Shown here piece by piece: positions 44,979 through 54,401 of a stretch of 64,000 nucleotides of DNA; position 1 is the first letter of the stretch; each line of letters starts with the position of its first letter. Origin of the DNA: JACMLC01 sp963720235 (GTDB lineage Bacteria; Acidobacteriota; Blastocatellia; Pyrinomonadales; Pyrinomonadaceae); assembly GCA_963720235.1 (NCBI GenBank), contig OY970389.1, forward strand, positions 2,790,001 to 2,854,000, read 5' to 3'. Below the pieces are notes generated by a model. It was not told the origin of the DNA. It ran no database searches and saw only the letters and a list, made by a program, of their open reading frames with translations. Made by a program: the position numbers and the translations under genes.

Positions 44979-45191
44979 TTTAGCCAACTCCTTTTTGAGT
45001 TGATTGAGCGAGGATGCTATGCCCGCAGGCTTTGGCTGTCAACAGCCTGAGAACTCTTGCGCACGTTGGCTCTCAAAAAGCAGAAGGACTATCCATTTAG
45101 ATAGTCGCCCTATCCGAATGTATAGCCCTTCATGTGTGCTCTAAATAGTCCGGCACGCGCCTGAAAAGGTGCGGCCCAGTGCTCTCGCGCC

Positions 45192-45416
45192 TTAGACCTG
45201 ACTCGGCTGCGGTGGTTCCGGGAAGAGACTCTTGAGAGCCTGCTTCGTCTCCGTGCGACGCTTTTGCTGAAATTCGTTGACCCAGTTAGAGACTGTCGAA
45301 ACCATCTCGCGCGCTGTTTCCTGCGGCGTTTTCTTGGTTTCTGCGCTCTCCGCGCTGTTTTCCAGACGATTTCGCTCGTCGCGTTTGATGACTTTGATCG
45401 GGGTTTTCTTTGTCAT
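45192..45416 (-). CDS. small charged hypothetical protein
   Basis: 74 residues, basic N-terminal segment ('KKTPIKVIKRDERNR') and a helical central part ('PQETAREMVSTVSNWVNEFQQKRRTETKQALKSLF'). No recognised family. The gene stands in a stretch of short minus-strand genes. Confidence 0.6.
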   Translation of the reverse strand: MTKKTPIKVIKRDERNRLENSAESAETKKTPQETAREMVSTVSNWVNEFQQKRRTETKQALKSLFPEPPQPSQV

Positions 45417-46180
45417 GATGACCTGCTCTTCTATAATCTGTATAAAGTTGCTGACGGTATATCTCTTAAACGTCTTTGCTCCGCCAGAGTTCGATTTTTT
45501 TGTTTGCTTCTTAGCCTCTTACGGCCTTGACGCTCACAATGCTTGCAAACTCGGTGCCAACGCTTTGACGACCTCTCAAAACAGATTTGCTGTCCTATCT
45601 TAATAACGCTGCCCGGTGACAAAAATGACACTTACCCGCAGGGCAACTCTTCTTTAAAATCTGCGAACGAGCCAAGCATTCACGAGCCGATTTGAATCTC
45701 AAACGCTCTGCACATGTGTGCAGAGCATGAATTGCTTTTGTCATAAAATTGTGCGCGCCCGAATGCCGGAAGATTTCTCAAGCCATAAGGGAGCGTGGCA
45801 ATATTGCGTACAAAGCTGCATCGGTGTGTATCATTTCAATCGAGGCGAAGACGATATAGAATTTGCAATTACCTGCGCCCTCGCTGAGGGTCGGGCTACT
45901 GCCCCGTAAGTTATAGCTGAGGGGCAGTAGCCCAACCGTCAAGGACAGCGCATCAGGTCACACTCAATCGCAAGTGACTATAAAACTCACGACTCACCTT
46001 TGCAGAATGCCAAAGCGGTTGTGCGCGTCATGCGCTTTGCCAAGCGAAGCGATGATGAAAGCGATGCCATTCTTCATGTCGGCCCACTCGAATTTCTCGA
46101 AAACCGGAACGATTCGGAAGAGTTTCCATAAAACGCTCAAAGCTCACAGAGTTGGCACATGCGTTGCCCTTTCGCTAGGT
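45417..46180. other. gene-poor spacer with an isolated hairpin
   Basis: About 760 bp with no gene I would support; short open frames here are non-descript. Positions 45893-45905 (GGGCTACTGCCCC) and 45921-45933 form a perfect 13-bp inverted repeat with a 15-nt loop, possibly a REP-like or small mobile palindrome. Promoter sequences for the gene at 46181 probably lie near 46000-46170. Confidence 0.5.
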
Positions 46181-47050
46181 ATGCGATTGAGCGAGACAAT
46201 CACGATTTATCTGGCAGCCGGAGCGCCCTTTGCCGTCAGCTATTTTCTGCATCAACCCGTAGGCGTTAGCCGCGCGCGGCTCTTCTTCAAGGCGGCTCTG
46301 ACGGGATTCTTCTGGCCGCTTGTGGCTCTATGGATTTTCTTCCGGCGTGAGCAGGCTGACGCGCGCGCGCAGAGTGAAGCAGACGGATTGCAGCCGCACG
46401 AAGCGAGAGTTGATGCTGCGCGTCGAAGTCTGTTGGGCGCGCTCTACACTGTGCGAGAGGTGGCGGCGGGGTGTGAGCTTGGTACGGAGAGCGAAAAGTT
46501 GGAACGCAACCTGTATGTGCTTCGTGATAGCGTCGAGAAGTTTGTCGGGCTATCAAATGCTTTTGAAGTGGCGGCGACGGATGCGCAGCCGAGCGAGCGC
46601 GAGTTGGAACTCTTTCGCATCGCGGGACGCAAGGGCGACGACTTGATGCGCGCCGGAAGTTGTGTGCACAGGCGCAATGTGATGCGTCTCAAAGAGCATC
46701 ATGCGCGTGCGCGCACGGAACTTCTTCATGCACTCGCAGAGATACGCGAGGCGGCGGATAGCCCGCGCATGGCGGCAGGCGCAAATGCAGTTGCGGCGCG
46801 TCGTCTAAGCATTGCGACACTTGGACTTTATGGTCGCGCTGTTGACCTGCTCTCGCTGCTTGAAGATGAAAGCGCAGCCATGAGCGTCGCGCAACTTCTC
46901 AATCAGGAATGCAAGCGATTGAGGCGTCTGCAAGCCGAAGCAAAGGGCAATGCAACAGAGCGCGAAACAAGAGAGGACTTATGCATAGCACACACATCTC
47001 GCCTGTCCCACGCGCCATCAACCAACGAGACGAGGCTGGCGCAAGGTTGA
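46181..47050 (+). CDS. hypothetical membrane protein with helical domain
   Basis: About 289 residues from the ATG at 46181; a longer frame opens at 45974. Two membrane helices near the start (about residues 5-20 and 30-52), then a mainly helical, Arg/Glu-rich cytosolic domain of about 230 residues. The end overlaps the next gene by 70 bp. Not recognised. Confidence 0.6.
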   Translation: MRLSETITIYLAAGAPFAVSYFLHQPVGVSRARLFFKAALTGFFWPLVALWIFFRREQADARAQSEADGLQPHEARVDAARRSLLGALYTVREVAAGCELGTESEKLERNLYVLRDSVEKFVGLSNAFEVAATDAQPSERELELFRIAGRKGDDLMRAGSCVHRRNVMRLKEHHARARTELLHALAEIREAADSPRMAAGANAVAARRLSIATLGLYGRAVDLLSLLEDESAAMSVAQLLNQECKRLRRLQAEAKGNATERETREDLCIAHTSRLSHAPSTNETRLAQG

Positions 47051-47637
47051 ACTGGCTACTGGCCGCCAACGCACAAGCGTTGGAACATCGCCGCCTGTTT
47101 CGCAACGGCGCGGAAGAAGCGCAGATGCTTTTGATGAGCCGCGCGGTTTCCGCTAAGCGCGCTTACGCTCTCTTCGGCATGTTGCTTGGCGCGCTGCCGC
47201 CCGCAGCCATCTTCGCCAGATTGCTAAGCTATGGCGGGGAAGGTTCTTTGCGGATGATGATGTCGGATGCTGCTTTGTTCATACTGTGCCTGCTGATGAA
47301 TGTCATCTCGTGTTTAGGCGGTTATCTATTGGGCTCAGCTTTGAGTCGCGGAGCATTCAAGATGGAGCGCAGTTCCTGGACCAGAATGTCACTGGTCATG
47401 CCGCTTATTGGCGCGGCCTGGGGAATCGCAACGGGAGCTATGGGCGGAGTCTTCTTTTTCGGCGGCGGCGCATTCATCGGAGCCGCGTTTGCTCTTCCTA
47501 TCGGAATGGTAGGCTTTCTGCTCTTCGCTATTCTTCACCGCCTGCTTGAACGCGGTGGTATGATTGAGACGCGCCATTTCCTGCCGCTCGCGTGCGGCAT
47601 CACTTCCATCATCACCGCGCTTATCCTCGGACTGTAA
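46981..47637 (+). CDS. hypothetical four-helix membrane protein
   Basis: 218 residues from the ATG at 46981. Residues 60-215 contain about four hydrophobic helices with Gly-rich turns ('GVFFFGGGAFIGAAFALPIGMVGF'). It overlaps the previous gene, suggesting coupled translation, and precedes the histidine kinase operon by 100 bp. Function unknown. Confidence 0.6.
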   Translation: MHSTHISPVPRAINQRDEAGARLNWLLAANAQALEHRRLFRNGAEEAQMLLMSRAVSAKRAYALFGMLLGALPPAAIFARLLSYGGEGSLRMMMSDAALFILCLLMNVISCLGGYLLGSALSRGAFKMERSSWTRMSLVMPLIGAAWGIATGAMGGVFFFGGGAFIGAAFALPIGMVGFLLFAILHRLLERGGMIETRHFLPLACGITSIITALILGL

Positions 47638-47642
47638 AAGAT

Positions 47643-47733
47643 AGTTGGCAGTGAGCAGTTCGCAGCAGAGATAAGACGGCGAGATTTTAAGTTGATGTTT
47701 TAACTGCCAACTGCCAACTGCACACTGCACACT
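47643..47733. repeat. AACTGCC/CACTGCA heptamer repeat upstream of the kinase gene
   Basis: The right part (47701-47733) reads AACTGCC-AACTGCC-AACTGCA-CACTGCA-type 7-bp units; the left part (47643-47670) has GGCAGTG/GCAGTTC-type complementary units separated by about 35 nt. It fills most of the spacer before the kinase start at 47742. Confidence 0.65.
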
Positions 47734-47741
47734 GTCTTCTT

Positions 47742-49514
47742 ATGCTTCTGGCCCTTTTGCTGCTCTCGCTGTTGCTACTTGTGCTCTTAGGCTTCTATGT
47801 CTTTGTGGCTGCGCCGCGCAGCCGCACGCATCTGATGTTCGCAGCCTTTGTCGCGTGCCTCGCGCTGTGGACGATTAAGGACATAGTGCTCTGGGGATTT
47901 TACGCGCGCGACGGAGCAGACGCGCACTGGTGGGCCGCAGCAAGTTTCACTATCTCGCTTTTGATGCAATGCGCGTTTGTAGTCTTCGCTTGGGTCTTTC
48001 CAGAAGACAGGCCCGTGCCGTTCAAACGCGCGGCGGTGATTTTCGCTCCGTGCGCGGTCTTGATTCCGGCTGCGGTCGCGGGCTTGATGTGGGAAGAGGT
48101 TGGGTTTGCTGGCGGGCAATTCAGGATTCGGCTAACGCCGCTCGCATACTTTTTTGTGCTCTATGTCTATGGGCTGTTCGCTTACGGCTTCGCCATTCTT
48201 TATACGAAGTACAGGCACGCGCGCGGCCAGATACAGGGCAAACAGATTGGCGCAATCCTCTGGGCTTTAGTCATCACGGGCGCGCTCAAGACTCTGGCAA
48301 ACATCGTGCTGCCGTTGATTGGCTCGTACACGCTGCTCAAGTTCAGCTCGCTTTTCGTCCTGCCGGGCGTCTTGATTTACGCTTACGCGATTTCCAGTTT
48401 CAAGCTCTTCTCGCTGCAATCGGCTCTGGACCAATTTCGCCTCTTCCCGCTCGCCTACAAGGTCGCGCTCTCCATCGCCGCCGTCGCTATTTCAAGCTTC
48501 GTGCTTTTTCAAGTTCCGATTGTGTGGTGGAGTTTCGCCGGCGGGCCGGAAAGCTGGCGACGCTATTTGGTCTTTAGCGTCATCACTGCGCTGGTTCCAA
48601 ATCTGGTGCTCGTGGCTTTGATTGTGCGCAGCATCTCGCGGCCCGTGCGGCGTCTGACCGAAGCGGCAGTACAAGTCGCTGGCGGAGCTTATGGCGCGCA
48701 GGTCGAGCTTCGGAGCAACGACGAGATGGGTTTGCTTGCAGCATCTTTTAACGAGATGAGCCGCAAGATGGCTGCCGACATAGAACACTTGCGCCGGCTT
48801 AACGAGCAACTCATACGCACAGAAAAGCTCGCCGCCGCAGGAACTTTAGCCGCAGGCGTCGCGCATGAAGTCAACAATCCGTTAGCTTCCATCTCATCCC
48901 TGATTCAGATTTTGCAGGCGCGTCACACGGAAGACGCTGAGACGCGCGAGATGCTCAGACTCATACAGACGCAGATTGCGCGCATCACGCAGGTCACGCG
49001 CGAGATGATGGAGTTTGCGCGCGCGCGCCCCGTCGCACGCGCGCCGCAGGACATCAATCGCATCATCGAAGCGAGTATTCATCTTGCAAGCTTTGACAAA
49101 GCTTTCCAGCATCTGAAAGTGACGCGCGAACAGGATGCGCACGCGCCGCACGTCTATGCCGACGCAGACCAGATGCAGCAGGTCTTTCTCAATCTCCTGC
49201 TCAACGCGCGCGACGCGATGCCGGATGGCGGCGAGTTATCCATCCGCACGCGCTATGATAAAAGCGCAGGAGAGATTGTCGTCGAAGTCGCAGACACAGG
49301 CACGGGCATTACGCCGGAACATCGCGCGCATATCTTCGATCCTTTCTTTACGACGAAGGCAGCGGGCAAAGGCACAGGGCTTGGCCTCGCTGTCTGCTAC
49401 GGCATCATCACAGCGCATGACGGGCGCATAGAGGTCTTGCCAAACGATTTTCAGGGGACATGCGTGCGCGTCTCTTTGCCAGTTCATGCAGAGCTTGAAA
49501 GGAAGACCGCCTGA
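47742..49514 (+). CDS. sensor histidine kinase
   Basis: 590 residues. An N-terminal membrane module of about seven or eight helices (residues 1-240), a HAMP domain (about 285-340), a HisKA dimerisation domain with the phospho-acceptor histidine in 'AAGVAHEVNNPLASISSL' (about residue 375), and an ATPase domain: N-box 'FLNLLLNARDAMPDGG' and 'DTGTGITPEHRAHIFDPFFTTKAAGKGTGLGLAV'. Its stop overlaps the next gene's start (ATGA). Signals to the response regulator at 50049-51407 are expected. Confidence 0.93.
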   Translation: MLLALLLLSLLLLVLLGFYVFVAAPRSRTHLMFAAFVACLALWTIKDIVLWGFYARDGADAHWWAAASFTISLLMQCAFVVFAWVFPEDRPVPFKRAAVIFAPCAVLIPAAVAGLMWEEVGFAGGQFRIRLTPLAYFFVLYVYGLFAYGFAILYTKYRHARGQIQGKQIGAILWALVITGALKTLANIVLPLIGSYTLLKFSSLFVLPGVLIYAYAISSFKLFSLQSALDQFRLFPLAYKVALSIAAVAISSFVLFQVPIVWWSFAGGPESWRRYLVFSVITALVPNLVLVALIVRSISRPVRRLTEAAVQVAGGAYGAQVELRSNDEMGLLAASFNEMSRKMAADIEHLRRLNEQLIRTEKLAAAGTLAAGVAHEVNNPLASISSLIQILQARHTEDAETREMLRLIQTQIARITQVTREMMEFARARPVARAPQDINRIIEASIHLASFDKAFQHLKVTREQDAHAPHVYADADQMQQVFLNLLLNARDAMPDGGELSIRTRYDKSAGEIVVEVADTGTGITPEHRAHIFDPFFTTKAAGKGTGLGLAVCYGIITAHDGRIEVLPNDFQGTCVRVSLPVHAELERKTA

Positions 49515-50020
49515 TGCCCTTTATTCGTCTCGAAACTTTTATTGATGCGCCTGTGGAATTGTGCTTTGACCTTGCGCGCGATTTGGATGTGCACATTGCT
49601 TCGAGCGGTTCGACCGGCGAGCGCGCGGTGGCCGGCGTCACATCAGGGATGGTCGAGCTTGGCGACACAGTCACATGGGAGGCAATACATTTCGGCATCC
49701 GCCAGCGTCTGACTTCAAAGATAGTCGCCTTTGAGCGGCCCGGATTTTTTGTTGATGTGATGCTGCGCGGAGCTTTCAAAAAATGGCATCACACGCATCT
49801 CTTCAAGGCGCAGGCGGCTGGCACTTTGATGATTGACGAAGTGGATTATGCCTCGCCGCTTGGCCCGCTCGGTCTGTTAGTTGATAAGCTGTATCTGGAG
49901 AATTACATGCGCCGCTTTCTCCTGCGCCGCAACGCGCATATCAAAAAGATTGCTGAAAGCAGAGAAACAGTCTGGAGTCTGGAGTCTGGAGTCGAGAGTC
50001 ATAATGACTTTAGACTTTAG
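49514..50020 (+). CDS. SRPBCC-fold (polyketide cyclase/dehydrase-like) protein
   Basis: 168 residues. The N-terminal 'TFIDAPVELCFDLARDLDVH' and 'ERPGFFVDVMLRGAFKKWHHTHLFKAQAAGTLMIDEVDYASPLGPLG' are typical of START-like ligand-binding proteins. It lies between the kinase and its regulator, with start codon overlapping the kinase stop, so it is probably a small-molecule sensing accessory. The last ~15 residues come from the GTCTGGA repeat. Confidence 0.8.
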   Translation: MPFIRLETFIDAPVELCFDLARDLDVHIASSGSTGERAVAGVTSGMVELGDTVTWEAIHFGIRQRLTSKIVAFERPGFFVDVMLRGAFKKWHHTHLFKAQAAGTLMIDEVDYASPLGPLGLLVDKLYLENYMRRFLLRRNAHIKKIAESRETVWSLESGVESHNDFRL

Positions 50021-50037
50021 ACTCCAGACTCCAGACT
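49969..50037. repeat. GTCTGGA heptamer hairpin between SRPBCC and regulator genes
   Basis: Left arm of GTCTGGA units (49969-49993) and right arm of GACTCCA units (50020-50037) pair around a 26-nt loop. The SRPBCC frame terminates within it, and the regulator starts 12 bp after it. Third copy of the family seen at 4346-4425 and 5664-5731. Confidence 0.82.
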
Positions 50038-50048
50038 CTAAACTAATT

Positions 50049-51407
50049 ATGAACACATCACCGCTGATTCTGATTGTCGAAGATGAAGATTTGATGCGCG
50101 CCATCCTGACGCGGCTTTTGGAAGAGGCTGGCTATCGCGTCGCCACTGCGAACAGCGCAGAGACCGCGCTTGAGCTTTTCGCAGCCGAAGATGTAGCCGT
50201 CACCTTGACGGACATACGCATGAGCGGCATGGATGGCCTCGCGCTTCTGGACCACATCAAAAGCATTGACGCAGAGGCGTTGGTCATCGTGATGACTGCT
50301 TTCTCTTCGGTTGACTCGGCCATCGCAGCCCTGCGCAAAGGGGCTTACGATTACATCACCAAACCTTTCGTCAACGAAGACCTGTTGCAGTCTGTGAAAA
50401 ATGCTATCCGGCAGCGCGAGCTTTTCAGCGAGAACCGCGCCCTGCGCCGCGAGCTTGACCAACGCTACAGCTTTTCAGAAATCATAGGCACTTCCGAAGT
50501 CTTGCAGGCTGTCTTTCGTCTCGTCGAAAAAGTGGCGACGACCAATACAAACATTCTCATCGAAGGCGAATCCGGCACGGGCAAAGAGCTTATCGCGCGC
50601 GCCATACATCACAACAGCCCGCGTGCCTCGCGCCCGTTTGTCGCCATCAACTGCGGAGCTTTGCCAGAGTCTTTGCTTGAAAGCGAACTCTTCGGTCATA
50701 CGAAGGGAGCTTTTACGGGCGCGATTGCAAACAAGCCGGGACTCTTTCGCACTGCGGAAGGCGGGACAGTTTTTCTGGATGAAGTCGGAGAGATTTCTTC
50801 CGCCATGCAGGTGCGACTGCTACGCGCTTTGCAGGAGCACGAAGTCGTGCCTGTCGGCTCAAGCACGCCCGTCCGCTTTGATGCGCGAATCATCTGCGCC
50901 ACCAACCGCGACCTTGAAAAAGAGGTAGCCGAAGGACGTTTCCGCGAAGACCTTTACTATCGCCTGAATGTGATAGAGGTTCACCTGCCGCCACTTCGCG
51001 AACGGCGCGAAGACATCCCGCTTCTCGTTCGCCACTTCATCAAACGCACAGCGCGCGAGCAACAGCGCGACGAAAAATCCATAGAACCCGCAGCTATGTC
51101 CGCGCTCATTAACTACGCATGGCCCGGCAACGTGCGCGAATTACAGAACGCGATAGAGCGCGCTTTCACTTTGAGCAGCGACCATATAGACCTTGACAGC
51201 CTCCCGCCGCGCGCACGCGACGCAGCCGGTGGACAGACAACCATGCGCGACCCTGACGGCCTGCGCCCCACGCTCGAAGAGATAGAACGCCGCCACATCT
51301 TCGAGACCTTAACCGCAGTCAATCAAGACAAAACACGCGCCGCCAACATTCTCGGCATAGACCTCTCGACGCTTTATAGAAAGCTCAAGCGTTACGATGC
51401 CGTGTAG
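50049..51407 (+). CDS. sigma-54-dependent NtrC-type response regulator
   Basis: 452 residues from the ATG at 50049. Receiver domain with phospho-acceptor D55 ('TLTDIRMSG'). AAA+ domain with Walker A 'GESGTGKE' (about residue 173), the sigma-54 contact loop 'GAFTGA' (about 220), and the arginine-finger/sensor region. C-terminal Fis-type HTH ('KTRAANILGIDLSTLYRKLKRYD'). Activates sigma-54 promoters on phosphorylation by the kinase encoded two genes upstream. It is the last gene before the accessory island. Confidence 0.95.
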   Translation: MNTSPLILIVEDEDLMRAILTRLLEEAGYRVATANSAETALELFAAEDVAVTLTDIRMSGMDGLALLDHIKSIDAEALVIVMTAFSSVDSAIAALRKGAYDYITKPFVNEDLLQSVKNAIRQRELFSENRALRRELDQRYSFSEIIGTSEVLQAVFRLVEKVATTNTNILIEGESGTGKELIARAIHHNSPRASRPFVAINCGALPESLLESELFGHTKGAFTGAIANKPGLFRTAEGGTVFLDEVGEISSAMQVRLLRALQEHEVVPVGSSTPVRFDARIICATNRDLEKEVAEGRFREDLYYRLNVIEVHLPPLRERREDIPLLVRHFIKRTAREQQRDEKSIEPAAMSALINYAWPGNVRELQNAIERAFTLSSDHIDLDSLPPRARDAAGGQTTMRDPDGLRPTLEEIERRHIFETLTAVNQDKTRAANILGIDLSTLYRKLKRYDAV

Positions 51408-51438
51408 CTCAAAAAACTCCCGCAAATATTATTAGCTC

Positions 51439-51496
51439 CGGCATAAAGTGCTAATCATTCGGCATAAAATGCTAGAAATTCCGGCATAAAATGCTA
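51439..51496. promoter_or_regulatory. three dyad repeats of 15 bp at helical spacing
   Basis: CGGCATAAAGTGCTA (51439-51453), CGGCATAAAATGCTA (51460-51474) and CGGCATAAAATGCTA (51482-51496) recur at 21- and 22-bp spacing, two turns of the helix. Each has a short internal dyad (GCAT...ATGC, weaker in the first unit). The layout is like a row of operator sites, or like the multiple transposase-binding sites at an end of a Tn7- or IS21-type element. No transposase body or matching opposite end was found. Confidence 0.65.
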
Positions 51497-51595
51497 TGTC
51501 GTTTGCTATCAATAATTTCCGTTGAACTGGCAGCAATCACCGCCTTTTATAGTGATATATCTCAGTTCGAACGGAATAAATGAGAGACGGCACCG

Positions 51596-52132
51596 ATGCT
51601 TTTGCTCTTACCAGTATGCAAGAGTAACGAGGGGGATTTAGAAGTTTTGGTGGATGACAAGATGATCTACCGTCTCCGGAAAGGCCTTTGTATGAACCTG
51701 CAAGAACCAATTCGATATAACCGACGAAGTTCATATTGCCCGTTGTCGGATCATAGCTTTGCTGAGGCAGTTGCCGCCGATATTTATGACGCAACTAAGG
51801 AATATATTGGATGTGCATTAGATATTGAGTGCTATACGCCACCTTACAATCCTGCACTATCCCTAGAAGCTGCACGCAGCGGCGGTTTTCTTATTCTCCA
51901 TCTATGCGCGGATTCACTTCCATGCATCTCGATTGGTATTGAGTTCGGACGCTTGAATAGCGAAGACCAGCCGCTACGTGCGACGATGGATGTTGCTGAG
52001 TGGAGAGTTGATCCTGAGAACCCTTTGTACGCAGGTGTATACGCTGCTAATTTTGATGAAGCGTGGCGTATTGTATGCCTATTCGGATTGATGTTAGAAG
52101 TTACCAGCGTGCAACTCAGCTATGGCGATTAG
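51596..52132 (+). CDS. hypothetical protein, island gene
   Basis: 178 residues, no signal peptide or membrane helix. Mixed alpha/beta, with a Cys-rich N-terminal third ('CKSNEGDLEVL', 'CMNLQEP'). Not recognised. It is the first gene of the accessory region and its stop overlaps the convergent neighbour by 4 bp. Starts 100 bp after the dyad repeats. Confidence 0.6.
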   Translation: MLLLLPVCKSNEGDLEVLVDDKMIYRLRKGLCMNLQEPIRYNRRSSYCPLSDHSFAEAVAADIYDATKEYIGCALDIECYTPPYNPALSLEAARSGGFLILHLCADSLPCISIGIEFGRLNSEDQPLRATMDVAEWRVDPENPLYAGVYAANFDEAWRIVCLFGLMLEVTSVQLSYGD

Positions 52133-53055
52133 GTCTCTGTATTAGATTTTCCAGAGAAGGTAATCCACAAGTCACCTAAAGCTTCAATTTCAACACTATA
52201 TTTCCGGCTATTAAATGGCTGAAATCTACCGAACACATACACCGTGGCGTTTCTATCGCGTCTAGCGCGCCACAACAATCTTTTGATCTCCTCACGTTTT
52301 CCTTGTGGCTCAAGCTCCGGCTTAATCCAGATGCCGAGGTTCCTGTTATTAGAACAGACACTGGAGAAAGTGATAGTTATGCCGTTGTTAGCATAGACTT
52401 GATGATCGCTATAAGCCCCCTTGTAAATGTAGTATCCTCCTAGAATTGCACTCTTATTCAAGACTTGATCAATATCTACGAAGGCATCTTTATAGTTTCT
52501 GGCTGGACATCCAGGCAAAGTTAACTTCATTCGTGATAGCAGATCTGGGGGGTTCTCATAAGCCTCGACTATTCCACGAATATGGCCGGTCTCGGGCTCG
52601 CTAGTGTGAGTGACATGACGAATCCTCTCCACCTTTGGCTCTTGTGTTCCTAGGTCTTCGCCATCATCTATGACACTGTCTATTATATCTCGTTGTGCTC
52701 GCGAGCGTTTAACGTAGTGCATTGGATAAATGCCGCCCTGAACTACGTCGTATCGTGGCTTCGTATAAATTTCCTCTCCAGTGGAAACACCAACACCTGC
52801 TTCTCTTTCACCATCGCCTCCGCAGTTCGGCGTGTGTCGATCTGGACGGCGAGCTCTGAAATGGTCGCTGTGAGCCTCTTTGCCACCGCGCCTAATCTGC
52901 TTGGGGAAAACGGTTATCATCTTAACGCCGCAATTCTTGGATGGGCATTTATACTTTTCGCGACGGGCATAAGCTTCCCCCAAGGCAGTCTTAATTTTCT
53001 GGATATGGATGTATTCCTCCACACCCGTCTTTTTTATCCAAATTGCATGTTCCAT
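52129..53055 (-). CDS. zinc-finger-containing island protein
   Basis: 308 residues. The N-terminal ~85 residues carry a candidate zinc-binding pattern C-x4-C ('CPSKNC') followed by Asp/His/Arg-rich residues and 'HTPNC', reminiscent of CoiA-type and other nucleic-acid-modifying proteins, but no known family was recognised. The remainder is alpha/beta with aromatic positions ('GGYYIYKGAYSDHQVYANNGITITF'). Convergent with the previous gene. Confidence 0.6.
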   Translation of the reverse strand: MEHAIWIKKTGVEEYIHIQKIKTALGEAYARREKYKCPSKNCGVKMITVFPKQIRRGGKEAHSDHFRARRPDRHTPNCGGDGEREAGVGVSTGEEIYTKPRYDVVQGGIYPMHYVKRSRAQRDIIDSVIDDGEDLGTQEPKVERIRHVTHTSEPETGHIRGIVEAYENPPDLLSRMKLTLPGCPARNYKDAFVDIDQVLNKSAILGGYYIYKGAYSDHQVYANNGITITFSSVCSNNRNLGIWIKPELEPQGKREEIKRLLWRARRDRNATVYVFGRFQPFNSRKYSVEIEALGDLWITFSGKSNTET

Positions 53056-53573
53056 GATTGTGATACTTTAAAACCAGCTAAGAATTTCTCAAGTTCGCTT
53101 GCCTTTATTTATTGTTCGTCTAGTCTTCTGCCCAGTTGCTCATTTACGGCCCTCACTCTTGGGCTTCTCTTGCAAATTATGCACGGATCCAATTTATGCA
53201 GGCGTGAGTAACCCCTTCCTCGCAGAATATCGTGCCCATTGTCTGTCGCCAGCCTCCAACCAGCCAATGCTCTCTCGTCTACTTCAAGAGCCAAGACTGT
53301 TATTGCATAATAGCCCCCAACGCGTCAGTGTTCAACTTATTTGAACACAACTCGCGGTTAGCTATATTGCAGTAGAGCGCAATCTGGCAGCAGAAATGGA
53401 AATCGACGCTGCAATATATTGTCATCAGGCACCAATTTGTTTGGTCCTAATTCCCCACGAGATTAATAAAGCATTGTGGGAGGAGGCAGATGCTTCATAC
53501 ATCAAAATCTAAAAGAGCCGATTCTGAGACGCAGGATGAATGCCTTTGCAAACACCGTGTTGTGTAAGCTTTG
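53056..53573. other. decayed-looking spacer with gene remnants
   Basis: A 518-bp stretch in the island. A 61-codon minus-strand frame at 53109-53294 has a CxxC ('DPCIICKRSP') and starts only at TTG. A 56-codon plus-strand frame (53345-53512) reads '..IAVERNLAAEMEIDAAIYC..' without a convincing start. Both look like remnants rather than intact genes. Confidence 0.4.
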
Positions 53574-54401
53574 CTAAAGCTGCCTAGTCCATAATCTCTC
53601 CCACATTTGACCGTCATCATTCCATTCTTCCAGAACATCAACTAATGGACAGCCTTCGACTCCTATTTGTGGCCCACCGCCCGGGAGACTTGGATGGTCT
53701 TGCGCCAATGGTTCGTAGTAGTACTTGTAAAAACGTAATTTGCTATCTTCAGGATCATATCGGTCACCATTAAAGGCAACATACGCTGAATACCTCAAGT
53801 CATATGCGGATAGCGTAGCTCGTAATCTACAATCACTCCATCCGTGTAAAATCTGAAGAGCGTCTTTCGTTGCATCCGGAGTCTCCCATGCTTCATAAGA
53901 ACACCAGTGAAATTTAGGTTTTGATCGTCTTACAGGTTGCATTTGGATCGGCATGGGAGGCAACCTGCCGATTCGAATTACGTAGTCTTTTATCAACTCC
54001 TGCACCTGATAGACGGTTGCCTTCGAATCCAGCACGCGGTAAATGCGGTCAGCGAGCTTATGAATATTTATAATCTTGAACAAAGGAAACGCCGGGCGCG
54101 GCGGTTTGATCGTTACTGGATAGCGAAGCTCATATCCTTTCATGCCACCAACCCAACGACAAACATGTTCTAAACTTACGCGCAGCACCTCTTTGCCTGA
54201 TTGGGATTCAGTTTTGAATATTTTCACGAGTTCATCAGTCCGATGATTTCCAAACTCATCAACGAATCTTGAACAAACTATCAGAAAGCCTTCCAGAGCT
54301 TCTTCACTGAGTTGTCCGGCCAGAATATCTTCTAAAACTGCTACTTGCTCTCTTGTAATGGGATCATCTTCACGATCCCATTTCGATATATCTATTGGCA
54401 T
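53574..54401 (-). CDS. hypothetical protein, island gene
   Basis: 275 residues from the ATG at 54401, preceded by GAAGGGAA at a suitable distance; the longer frame to 54479 is less likely. Highly charged N-terminal third, then alpha/beta with many aromatic residues near the end. No recognised motif, membrane helix or signal. It follows the 957-residue gene on the same strand, with 281 bp between them. Confidence 0.55.
   Translation of the reverse strand: MPIDISKWDREDDPITREQVAVLEDILAGQLSEEALEGFLIVCSRFVDEFGNHRTDELVKIFKTESQSGKEVLRVSLEHVCRWVGGMKGYELRYPVTIKPPRPAFPLFKIINIHKLADRIYRVLDSKATVYQVQELIKDYVIRIGRLPPMPIQMQPVRRSKPKFHWCSYEAWETPDATKDALQILHGWSDCRLRATLSAYDLRYSAYVAFNGDRYDPEDSKLRFYKYYYEPLAQDHPSLPGGGPQIGVEGCPLVDVLEEWNDDGQMWERLWTRQL

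Noticed and set aside
51408..51600. Tn7-like transposon left end
   Set aside because: Multiple dyad sites fit such an end, but no transposase genes (TnsA/B/C) or matching opposite end were found in the window; kept only as one alternative.
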